NCBI GenBank assembly: GCA_003168295.1
Contig: PMST01000385.1
Span: 4,670-33,609 of the forward strand
Length of the DNA stretch: 28,940 nt
Direction: 5' to 3'
Source of the DNA: Actinomycetota bacterium
GTDB taxonomy: Bacteria; Actinomycetota; Actinomycetes; Streptosporangiales; Streptosporangiaceae
Shown here in pieces: positions 22,849 to 28,940 of this stretch; the stretch's first letter is position 1; every line of letters begins with the position of its first letter. The translations under genes and the position numbers were made by a program. Below the pieces are notes generated by a model. It was not told the origin of the DNA and made no database searches. It worked only from the letters and a program-made list of their open reading frames with translations.

Positions 22849-23895
22849 ATGAGTCAATCCCAATTCCGGCGGTACCGGCAGACGGCGACGTCTGCCGGCA
22901 CCGCCGCGGACCCTGCTGACCAGACAGGACCCGGGCTCGCCAAGGAAGCCCGGGTCCTCCCCGAGGGCGTCGCCACCGCCGGGATCCTGCTCGTCGTGTG
23001 GATACTGCTCGTCGCGGTATCGGCTATCGACAAGGCAAATTTCCTCTCCCGCGAGACCCTGCTCTCGGTCACGTTCACGATGGCGGTGCTCGGCGTGCTC
23101 ACGGTCGGGGAGTCGCTCGTGACGATCAGCGGCGGCGTGCTCGACCTCAGCATCCCCACCGCCCTGATCCTGCCTGCCTGGGTGATGGCGACGCTGCTCG
23201 TGGACGGTACCAACGTCTGGCTCACGATCCTGATCGGCCTCCTCGTCGGCATCGCGTGGGGGGGCTTCAACGCGGCCCTCATCGTCTTCGGCAAGCTGAA
23301 CCCGATCATCGTCACCCTGGGCACCAATTTCGCCGGATTCGCCATCCTGGGCATCTACGTTCAGAATGCCGTGATACCGGTGCATTCGGGTCTCGCCACC
23401 TTCGGCAAGGGATATTCCCTCTTCGGCCTGCCCAACGTCTTCTGGCTCATGGTCGTCGTCGTCGCACTGGCCGGGTACCTGCTGCCCCGCACCCGTCTCG
23501 GCCGCCGAACGATCGCCGTCGGCGGCAATCCGCAGGCCGCGAAGATGCGCGGCATCTCACTGCGCAAGACCCGGTTCGGGGTCTTCATGACCGCCGGGCT
23601 GATGGCCGGAATCGCCGCCGTGCTCTTCGCCGCGTCGCAGCAAACGTTCGTCTCGGCCGACGGCACGACGTACCTGTTCTTGGCCATTGCCGCCACCCTG
23701 GTCGCGGGCATCAGTCTCAGTGGGGGATCCGGCCATCTCTGGGTGACGTTCCTGAGCGTCGGGCTGCTCTCGACGATCCCGACGTCACTCGCTTTCTTCG
23801 GCGTCCCGACGCTCTGGCAGAATGTGCCGGCCGGCGTGATCCTGGTCATCGCCGTCGCTCTCGACGGGTACCGGCGGTTGAGGTCGGCGCGATGA
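22849..23895 (+). CDS. Sugar ABC importer permease 1 (RbsC-like)
   Basis: 348 residues of the BPD_transp_2 permease family. A hydrophilic N-terminus of about 45 residues precedes eight to ten membrane helices (for example AGILLVVWILLVAVSAI; TMAVLGVLTVGESLV; LTILIGLLVGIAWG). The conserved segments GGVLDLSIPTALILPAWV and RTIAVGGNPQAAKMRGISLRKTRFGVF are seen; the latter is the cytoplasmic coupling loop. It begins 4 bases after the lipoprotein stop, and its own stop overlaps the ATG of permease 2 (ATGA), so the genes are translated together. The usual arrangement has one RbsC-type gene; two different ones imply a heterodimeric channel. Confidence 0.93.
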   Translation: MSQSQFRRYRQTATSAGTAADPADQTGPGLAKEARVLPEGVATAGILLVVWILLVAVSAIDKANFLSRETLLSVTFTMAVLGVLTVGESLVTISGGVLDLSIPTALILPAWVMATLLVDGTNVWLTILIGLLVGIAWGGFNAALIVFGKLNPIIVTLGTNFAGFAILGIYVQNAVIPVHSGLATFGKGYSLFGLPNVFWLMVVVVALAGYLLPRTRLGRRTIAVGGNPQAAKMRGISLRKTRFGVFMTAGLMAGIAAVLFAASQQTFVSADGTTYLFLAIAATLVAGISLSGGSGHLWVTFLSVGLLSTIPTSLAFFGVPTLWQNVPAGVILVIAVALDGYRRLRSAR

Positions 23896-24902
23896 GGGCC
23901 GTTCTTTCCGCTAGCCGGAGCACCGAAGGTAGCGAAACCTCGAGGCGGACCGCGATCGGTGCGCTCCTGAACAGTCCCATCGGCAGCATCGCGATCACGC
24001 TGGTGTTGATTGTCGTGATCGGGCTCTTCTGGATCGGCAGCAGTTTCCTCACCGGCGGCAACCTGAATATCGTCAGCACATCCATCGCGGTGCCGCTCCT
24101 GCTGGCGACGTGCTCGGCGTTCGCCTTGCTGGCCGGCGTGGTCGACCTCAGCATCGGAGCCAGCGCGGGCCTGAACGCGACGATCTTCGCCGCCCTGGTG
24201 CTCCATCACTGGAACCCGTGGTCGGCTGCGCTGATCGTCGCCTGCATCGGGATCGTCATCGGGATCGTCAACGCGGTGGTGATCGTCCGCCTGGGCGCGC
24301 CCTCGATCGCGGCCACGCTCGGGACCCTGAGCGTGCTCAGCGGCCTGCAGTTCGTGGCCAACGGTACGACCGACAGCGTCACCGTCCTCGTGCCCGGCCT
24401 GTACCACTTCGCGAACACCAGCGTGGGTCCCGTGCCGCTCGTCGTCATACTGCTCGTGGTCCTCGTGATCGTCGCGGTCTACGTCGTCACCTCGACCCGG
24501 CTCGGCCGGCACATCAGGGCGGTCGGCGGCGATGAACGGGCCGCCACCCGGGCCGGCATCTCGGTCAGCAAGGTCCGCACCGGGTCACTCATTCTCAGCG
24601 GGCTCGGCGGGGCCTTGGCCGGCATCTTGTACATCGGCCAGCTGGGCGGCGCCACCAACACCCTCGGCAGCGACGTCGTGTTCCTGGTCTATGCGGGCGT
24701 CATGATCGGCGGGTACAGCATCATCCGCGGGGGCGTCGGCAACCCAGCCGGAGGCGCGATGGGTCTCCTGGTGATCGCCGGAGTCACCGACATCATCGCG
24801 GTCAAGTCGATCAACACCTACTACACCGATGTGATCGTCGGTGCGCTCCTGCTGGCCGCGGTCTTCTTCGACCGGATCAGGGGAGGGGACGCGTACGAGT
24901 GA
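23892..24902 (+). CDS. Sugar ABC importer permease 2 (RbsC-like)
   Basis: 336 residues, a paralogue of permease 1. An N-terminal cytoplasmic tail of about 30 residues is followed by helices such as IAITLVLIVVIGLFWIGSSF, VPLLLATCSAFALLAGV and VPLVVILLVVLVIVAVYVV. The conserved GVVDLSIGASAGLNATIF segment and coupling loop TRLGRHIRAVGGDERAATRAGISVSKVR are present. The ATG overlaps the previous stop by four bases (ATGA). The family call is secure. With permease 1 it likely forms a heterodimeric pore powered by the ATPase at 20854. The same strand is open in a longer frame upstream, but that portion is a shadow of permease 1. Confidence 0.93.
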   Translation: MRAVLSASRSTEGSETSRRTAIGALLNSPIGSIAITLVLIVVIGLFWIGSSFLTGGNLNIVSTSIAVPLLLATCSAFALLAGVVDLSIGASAGLNATIFAALVLHHWNPWSAALIVACIGIVIGIVNAVVIVRLGAPSIAATLGTLSVLSGLQFVANGTTDSVTVLVPGLYHFANTSVGPVPLVVILLVVLVIVAVYVVTSTRLGRHIRAVGGDERAATRAGISVSKVRTGSLILSGLGGALAGILYIGQLGGATNTLGSDVVFLVYAGVMIGGYSIIRGGVGNPAGGAMGLLVIAGVTDIIAVKSINTYYTDVIVGALLLAAVFFDRIRGGDAYE

Positions 24903-24922
24903 ACCAAGAAAAGGATCTTGCC

Positions 24923-25867
24923 ATGAGTTACCCGCACGTGGCCGGCGATCTCACCGGGGTGATTCCCATCCTGGTCACCCCCTTCGCCGAGGATGGCGCG
25001 GTCAGCCTCGATGATATGGACCGGCAGCTGGAGTTCCTGATCGCGGCGGGCGTGCGCTGCGCGGGATTTGGCTTCGGCAGCGAAGTCAACCGTCTGGGAG
25101 AGGCTGAACTGGCCGGCTTGGTCTCACATGCGGTGGCGACCGCGGCCGGACGGCTCACCATCTTCGGCAATGCCGAGATGAGGAGCGTGACGGGCGGGAT
25201 CGAGCAAGCCCGCCGCGTGGCGGCGACCGGGGCGCAGCTTGCCCTCGTACGTCCGGGCGGGCTGGACGGTGTATCCCAGCAGGGCATCTTCGACGCCTTC
25301 GCCGCGGTGGCGGAAAAGGGAGGCATCCCGATCATCGTGCAGGACGCTCCGCAGAACACCGGGGTCGAACTGGCGGCGGCGACGCTCGCCAGGCTGCTGA
25401 TCGAGGTACCGGGGGTCGCCGCCGTCAAGGTCGAACCGGCGAACCCGGCCCGGAAGATTGAGCTGATCGCCGATCTGCTTGGCGACGCCGACGGCACCAT
25501 CATCGGCGGGGCGGGGGGTCTGGACTACCTGCACGAATTGCAGCGCGGCGGATGCGGAACCATGCCTGGTCCCGCCCATCCCGAGCTGTTCGCCGCCGTG
25601 GGGCGCCTGCACGGCAAGGGTGACCGCGGGCTGGCGCATCAGCTGATGGCCCAGGCCATGCCCCTCATGATGCTGGGCAAGCGAGACATGGACACCTTCC
25701 TGTTCGTTCAGAAATACGTCCTGATGAAGCGGGGCGTCCTGCGCACCGTGCGTCTCGGGCGCCCGCACCGCGACCTCGATCGCCACCTGGCCGACGAGGT
25801 GGACGAGCTGCTGGCCGCGCTGGCGCTCGCGGAGCTGTTCGACAGGTGCCGCGATGCCGGGCGCTGA
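24923..25867 (+). CDS. DapA-family lyase/aldolase with substituted catalytic tyrosine
   Basis: 314 residues from the ATG at 24923, which has AAAAGGA at a good distance. A GTG at 24899 overlapping the permease stop would add 8 residues. The TIM barrel shows GVIPILVTPFAEDGAVSLDDM at the N-terminus, a GFGSEVNRL strand in place of the usual GTTGE segment, and the Schiff-base lysine in AAVKVEP (Lys169). At the position of the conserved tyrosine (YNxPxRTG) it reads QDAPQNTG, so Tyr is replaced by Gln140. The family includes dihydrodipicolinate synthase, N-acetylneuraminate lyase and 2-keto-3-deoxyaldonate aldolases or dehydratases. The sugar-catabolic neighbours favour cleavage or dehydration of a 2-keto-3-deoxyaldonate. 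The Tyr loss means the chemistry may differ. Confidence 0.88.
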   Translation: MSYPHVAGDLTGVIPILVTPFAEDGAVSLDDMDRQLEFLIAAGVRCAGFGFGSEVNRLGEAELAGLVSHAVATAAGRLTIFGNAEMRSVTGGIEQARRVAATGAQLALVRPGGLDGVSQQGIFDAFAAVAEKGGIPIIVQDAPQNTGVELAAATLARLLIEVPGVAAVKVEPANPARKIELIADLLGDADGTIIGGAGGLDYLHELQRGGCGTMPGPAHPELFAAVGRLHGKGDRGLAHQLMAQAMPLMMLGKRDMDTFLFVQKYVLMKRGVLRTVRLGRPHRDLDRHLADEVDELLAALALAELFDRCRDAGR

Positions 25868-26804
25868 TCACGTGGAGCGGCTCGCCGACTCCCATCACCA
25901 TCTGTGGGATCTCGGCCTTAACCGCTATCCCTGGTTGCAGGGCGAGCCGGAGGATCCGGCCGACCCGTCGGGCGTCGGGATGCTGCAGCGCAACTATCTG
26001 GTGCAGGACCTCCTCGGCGACACCGGCGGCCTGCCACTGATCGCCTCGGTCCACGTCGAGGCGGCACACGACCCAGCCGACCCGGTCCGCGAAACCAGCT
26101 GGCTGCAATCGCTGACCGACACGCTTGGATTCCCGACGGCCATCGTGGCCGCCGCTGCTCTTGAGGCAGCCGATATCTCCGAGGTCCTCGCGGCTCATTG
26201 TGAGCACAGCGCGGTCAAGGGGATTCGGCAGATGCTGGACCGCAACCCGGTCTCCGGCGCATCGGAAGAAACGGCGCTCCTGGAAGACAGCAAGTGGCGG
26301 CGCGGTTTCGCCCTGCTCGCTCCGCTCGCCCTGTCCTTCGACCTGCAGGTGCTCCCCTCGCAGCTAGCTGCGGCGGCTCGGCTGGCCGCTGATTTCCACG
26401 AGACCACCTTCGTGCTCAACCACGGCGGCTATCACGTCCGCGCGTCGCCGGAGCAGCGTGAGCTCTGGCGCACCGGCATCGCCCTGCTCGCCCGCCAGCC
26501 CAACGTCGTCGTCAAATTGTCGGGCTATGACGCCGTCGACCCGACCTGGACCGTGGGCGGTTACACCGAATTCGTCTGGACGCTGCTGGAAACCTTCGGC
26601 GTCGATCGGGTCCTGTTCGGAAGCAATTTTCCTGTGGACCGGAGGACTATCACCTACGCCGTGCTCGTCGCGGCCACCCTGGCCCTGACCTGGCAGCTCA
26701 CCGCGGACGAGCGTGACCGCCTGTTCTACCGCAACACCGTCCGTACCTACCGCATCAATGGCCCGATCACCAATCAAACTCTACGAGTCTGGGGATTACG
26801 GTGA
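25854..26804 (+). CDS. Amidohydrolase-family lactonase (L-fuconolactonase-like)
   Basis: 316 residues from the ATG at 25854, overlapping the lyase gene by 14 bases; a GTG at 25872 is an alternative. The amidohydrolase-2 fold is opened by DSHHHLWDLGLNRYPWLQ (from residue 13), typical of L-fuconolactonase, L-rhamnono-lactonase and related sugar lactonases. It continues with ASVHVEAAHDPADPVRETSWL, KGIRQML, FVLNHGGYH and LFGSNFPVDR, where the last Asp is the expected catalytic residue. Such enzymes open the aldonolactone formed by the AKR dehydrogenase into the free aldonate. The stop overlaps the GTG of the next gene (GTGA), giving tight coupling with the dehydratase, the following step of the same route. 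Confidence 0.9.
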   Translation: MPGADHVERLADSHHHLWDLGLNRYPWLQGEPEDPADPSGVGMLQRNYLVQDLLGDTGGLPLIASVHVEAAHDPADPVRETSWLQSLTDTLGFPTAIVAAAALEAADISEVLAAHCEHSAVKGIRQMLDRNPVSGASEETALLEDSKWRRGFALLAPLALSFDLQVLPSQLAAAARLAADFHETTFVLNHGGYHVRASPEQRELWRTGIALLARQPNVVVKLSGYDAVDPTWTVGGYTEFVWTLLETFGVDRVLFGSNFPVDRRTITYAVLVAATLALTWQLTADERDRLFYRNTVRTYRINGPITNQTLRVWGLR

Positions 26805-27988
26805 AGATTTCCGATGTCACGATCAAGACGTTCCGCACCTACGCCGACCGCTGGGACGCTGGCCACGCGCAGCCGCTGCCGAAAGTGGAGCTGCGGCAAA
26901 CGGTCCTGTCCATTCACGCCGACGACGGCGTGGCGGGCCATTACTTCGGCGGTGGCGCCCACGGGGACGCTGAAGGCCTGAGCATTGTCGATCAGAGCAT
27001 CATCCTGGGCAGGATCAGGGACCTGATCCTGGACTGCGACCCATTCGACCGGGAAATGATCTGGAAATGGCTGTGGGTGGCAAACATCCCGGAGCACGTG
27101 GCGAGCGCGGTCGACAACGCACTGTGGGACCTGGCCGGCCGTGCTTGCCATCAGCCTGTGTACAAGCTCCTCGGCGGGGCTCGTGACCGGGTGAAGGCGT
27201 ATGCGTCGACCTATCCGAACATCGGCAAGCCGCAGGTGTACGCAGAGCACGCGCTGGAGTGCAAGCAGCAGGGCTACATCGCGTACAAAATCCACCCGCA
27301 CTACTTCTGGAACCCGCAGACCGGGCTGCCTACCCCAGGGCGCCCGTCGAACATCGACGCGGACATCGAGACCATCCATCTCGTCCGGGAGGCGGTCGGC
27401 CCGGACTACGTGCTTATGTATGACCCCTGGGGAACATATATGTCGATCGAGGAGGCGGCTAAGGTCGGCCGCGAACTCGAAAAGGCCGGCTACTACTGGT
27501 ACGAACACCCGATGCCGGAATACCGGGTCGAGAGCTATGTGCGGCTATGCCGTGAGCTGACGATCCCCATCTTGTCGCCGGAAATCGCGGCGGGAGGCGT
27601 CTTCACGCGGGCCGAGTGGATACTGCGCGGTGCCAGTGACATGAGCCGGATCGACGTCAACCGGGGCGGCGTTACGGGAGCGCGCAAGACAGCCATCGTC
27701 TGCGAAGCCTACGGGCTCAGATGCGAGATTCACATGTCCGGGTTCGGCAACCTGCAAGTGCTCGGCGCGACGTCGGAGGATACCTCGGAGTACTACGAAA
27801 AGGGACTCCTGGCCCCAGGCGTCGACTATGACGCGCCGCATCCCTATCTGCGCACGGTTTGCGACCTGATCGACGATGACGGGTACGTATCGATGCCGGC
27901 CGGCCCGGGCCTGGGCTATGAGATCGAGTGGGACTACATCGACGACAATCTCGTCGACCCTGGCGTACCGACTCGGCGCGGCTGGTAG
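26801..27988 (+). CDS. Enolase-superfamily sugar-acid dehydratase (mandelate racemase/muconate lactonizing type)
   Basis: 395 residues from the GTG at 26801, overlapping the previous stop (GTGA). An N-terminal capping domain (to about 130) is followed by the barrel. Metal ligands appear as Asp208 (LMYDPWG), Glu235 (YWYEHPMPE) and Glu261 (LSPEIAAGG). The Asp-His base pair appears as Asp285 (RIDVNRGG) and His311 (EIHMSGFGN). The second-strand motif is Lys163-x-His165 (YKIHPHYFW) rather than the commoner Lys-x-Lys. These enzymes remove water from aldonates to give 2-keto-3-deoxyaldonates, using Mg2+. Context (lactonase upstream, lyase and FAH hydrolase nearby) fits a fuconate-, rhamnonate- or similar aldonate dehydratase. 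Specificity cannot be assigned from sequence alone. Confidence 0.92.
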   Translation: MKISDVTIKTFRTYADRWDAGHAQPLPKVELRQTVLSIHADDGVAGHYFGGGAHGDAEGLSIVDQSIILGRIRDLILDCDPFDREMIWKWLWVANIPEHVASAVDNALWDLAGRACHQPVYKLLGGARDRVKAYASTYPNIGKPQVYAEHALECKQQGYIAYKIHPHYFWNPQTGLPTPGRPSNIDADIETIHLVREAVGPDYVLMYDPWGTYMSIEEAAKVGRELEKAGYYWYEHPMPEYRVESYVRLCRELTIPILSPEIAAGGVFTRAEWILRGASDMSRIDVNRGGVTGARKTAIVCEAYGLRCEIHMSGFGNLQVLGATSEDTSEYYEKGLLAPGVDYDAPHPYLRTVCDLIDDDGYVSMPAGPGLGYEIEWDYIDDNLVDPGVPTRRGW

Positions 27989-28001
27989 CGGGGTATCGGC
28001 C

Positions 28002-28178
28002 GTGGACGTGCCCCGGAAAGACCCCGCGCCAGACCCGCCGGCCGGGAGCGGGGGGACGCGCGCGGCCTGGGTCATGTGGCTCAAGCCCGGCCACGAGGCG
28101 ATCTATCAGGAGAAGCACGACCACATCTGGCCAGAGATGCTCACCCTGATGAAAGAGCGCGGCATCCGGAACTGGCAG
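28002..28178 (+). pseudogene. Truncated L-rhamnose mutarotase-like gene
   Basis: From a GTG at 28002 the frame gives a variable leader, then AAWVMWLKPGHEAIYQEKHD, HIWPEMLTLM and KERGIRNW. This is the N-terminal half of the RhaM family (about 105 residues), which interconverts alpha and beta anomers of 6-deoxysugars. After Trp58 (28175) the match ends abruptly. The frame stays open to 28409 with unrelated sequence, and the conserved second half (FAYLE-like strand, paired Trp near the end) is absent in all forward frames. It follows the dehydratase by 13 bases, so it was the last gene of the sugar operon before truncation. It indicates that a 6-deoxyhexose such as L-rhamnose or L-fucose was the likely original substrate. 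Confidence 0.65.
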
Positions 28179-28194
28179 GGGCGGTTACCACGCT

Positions 28195-28228
28195 CCGTTC
28201 GGTCAAAAGCTCTTTATTTCCCGAACGG
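28195..28228. repeat. Inverted repeat just after the mutarotase break
   Basis: CCGTTCGG (28195-28202) and CCGAACGG (28221-28228) are perfect inverted copies with an 18-base AT-rich loop. This may be a terminator-like hairpin or a scar next to a rearrangement point. Confidence 0.5.
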
Positions 28229-28282
28229 CACTGGTGTCACGGTCCGGCCAGCCTGCCTGAGGCCGCGAATTATTATGTCTTG

Positions 28283-28302
28283 CGTAGCTACGTGCCGCGT
28301 AG
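28283..28302. promoter_or_regulatory. Operator-like CGTAG/CTACG array before the PadR fusion gene
   Basis: CGTAG (28283-28287), CTACG (28288-28292) and CGTAG (28298-28302) form overlapping inverted half-sites. They lie between a possible -10 (TATTAT, 28271-28276) and the ATG at 28315, a sensible position for autoregulation. Confidence 0.45.
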
Positions 28303-28314
28303 TAGAAAGAGGGC

Positions 28315-28940
28315 ATGCCACCGAGCGGGCTGCGCAGGCCGAACGACCCTCCGCTGCTCATCCTGGTCAGCCTGGCCGACGGGCCGAAGCACGGGCATGC
28401 ACTGGCTAAGGACATCGAGGGCTTCGCCGGGGTGAGGCTCGGCCCGGGCGCCCTGTACGGGGCGATCACCCGCTTGGTCGAGCGCGGCCTCATCGAGCCG
28501 CTCGGCAGCGATGACCGGCGCCGCCCGTACCGCATCACCCCGCCGGGCTCGGCCGCGCTGGCCGAGGCGCTGGCCGACCTGTGCGACGGCCTCGGGCTCG
28601 GCCAGGTCGACCTGGTCGGCAACGACACCGGCGGCGCGATCGCGCAGATCGTCGCCGCCCGCCACCCGGACAAGATCCGGACGCTGACCCTCACCAACTG
28701 CGAGTGCGAGGGCAACTTCCCGCCGGCCGACTTCGCGCCGGTCATCGAGCTGGCACGGCAGGGCAAGGTGGCGGCCGTGATCGCCGGGCTCGCCGCGGAC
28801 CCGCAATCCTGGCCGACGCACCCGCTGAGCATGGGCTACCAGTACCCGGACCGCGTCCCTCAGGACGTCCGGCGGGACTACCTGACCGGAACCGGCGCGA
28901 CCATCGAGCGCGCCCGCCAGTTCACCAAGGATTGCCACAA
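28315..28940 (+). CDS. PadR-type DNA-binding domain fused to a partial alpha/beta hydrolase (runs off right edge)
   Basis: The frame is open from the ATG at 28315 to the window end, at least 208 residues. Residues about 13-83 are a PadR winged helix: LLILVSLADGPKHGHALAKD, GPGALYGAITRLVERGLIEP and RRRPYRITPPGSAAL. Without a linker it continues as ADLCDGLGLGQVDLVGNDTG, the nucleophile-elbow strand of haloalkane dehalogenase-like alpha/beta hydrolases, where Asp in GNDTGG is the usual nucleophile. The cap region follows (IRTLTLTNCECEGNFPPADF, then QSWPTHPLSMGYQYPDRVP). The first 90 or so residues of a normal hydrolase, including the oxyanion-hole strand, are missing, as is the PadR dimerisation helix. 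Either part alone is recognisable, so the product looks like a recombination chimera. GAGGG sits very close to the ATG. Confidence 0.75.
   Translation, partial: MPPSGLRRPNDPPLLILVSLADGPKHGHALAKDIEGFAGVRLGPGALYGAITRLVERGLIEPLGSDDRRRPYRITPPGSAALAEALADLCDGLGLGQVDLVGNDTGGAIAQIVAARHPDKIRTLTLTNCECEGNFPPADFAPVIELARQGKVAAVIAGLAADPQSWPTHPLSMGYQYPDRVPQDVRRDYLTGTGATIERARQFTKDCH

Noticed and set aside
22006..23385. 459-codon minus-strand frame opposite the lipoprotein and permease 1
   Set aside because: Antisense shadow with Arg/Asp/Gly-biased composition and no domain.
1..28940. tRNA/rRNA genes, CRISPR arrays, insertion sequences
   Set aside because: No tRNA TPsiC-like motif, no regularly spaced repeats and no transposase domain was seen; truncated genes hint at past rearrangement but no mobile element is present.

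Overview
The window comes from the chromosome of a high-GC actinobacterium, probably a soil-dwelling filamentous relative of Streptosporangiales or Catenulisporales. This is suggested by the strong G/C third-position bias, frequent GTG starts, a GAF-ANTAR regulator, a STAS protein, a Clp_N/HTH pair and an IclR-controlled sugar locus. No rRNA, tRNA, CRISPR array or intact insertion sequence was seen.

Layout. 1-236: 5' end of a LolD/MacB-type ABC ATPase leaving the left edge. 237-1031: gene-free, partly AT-rich. 1032-3383: a stand-alone ATP-dependent DNA ligase, a convergent STAS protein whose frame runs into the ligase antisense, and a GAF-ANTAR regulator. 3539-5304: a small helical protein, a C-terminal remnant of an APC amino-acid permease, and a translationally coupled HTH / double Clp_N pair. 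The HTH gene starts inside one of two matching palindromes, and the Clp_N gene is frameshifted. 5423-6977: a tautomerase-SnoaL fusion divergent from a TetR regulator.

7124-14200 is the most interesting part. A 1415-residue TIR + STAND-type NTPase + helical-repeat protein lies on the minus strand, with a predicted leaderless promoter. Divergent from it is a two-gene unit: a 237-residue beta-rich protein with an acidic tail and a CHAT protease with an intact His/Cys dyad. The layout resembles bacterial immunity or cell-death modules (NLR-like sensor; protease plus pore-forming substrate). The 237-residue protein could be a divergent gasdermin-like effector, but that rests on pattern and context only.

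14707-28175 is a divergent catabolic locus. The minus-strand arm holds a medium-chain dehydrogenase, an aldo/keto reductase, an FAH-family hydrolase, an IclR regulator and, after a gap, an acyl-CoA synthetase. The plus-strand arm holds a ribose-type ABC importer (ATPase, lipoprotein, two permeases), a DapA-like lyase, an L-fuconolactonase-like amidohydrolase, an enolase-superfamily dehydratase and a truncated L-rhamnose mutarotase. Together they suggest non-phosphorylative oxidation of a (6-deoxy)aldose: aldose to lactone to aldonate to 2-keto-3-deoxyaldonate. That product would then be cleaved by the aldolase-like enzyme, or oxidised again and hydrolysed by the FAH enzyme. Two tandem GTTCA-N6-TGAAC-like sites over the plus-strand promoter are probable IclR operators.

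The right end looks rearranged. The mutarotase stops matching its family at about 28175, an inverted repeat follows, and the last gene fuses a PadR DNA-binding domain to an alpha/beta hydrolase that lacks its N-terminal part.
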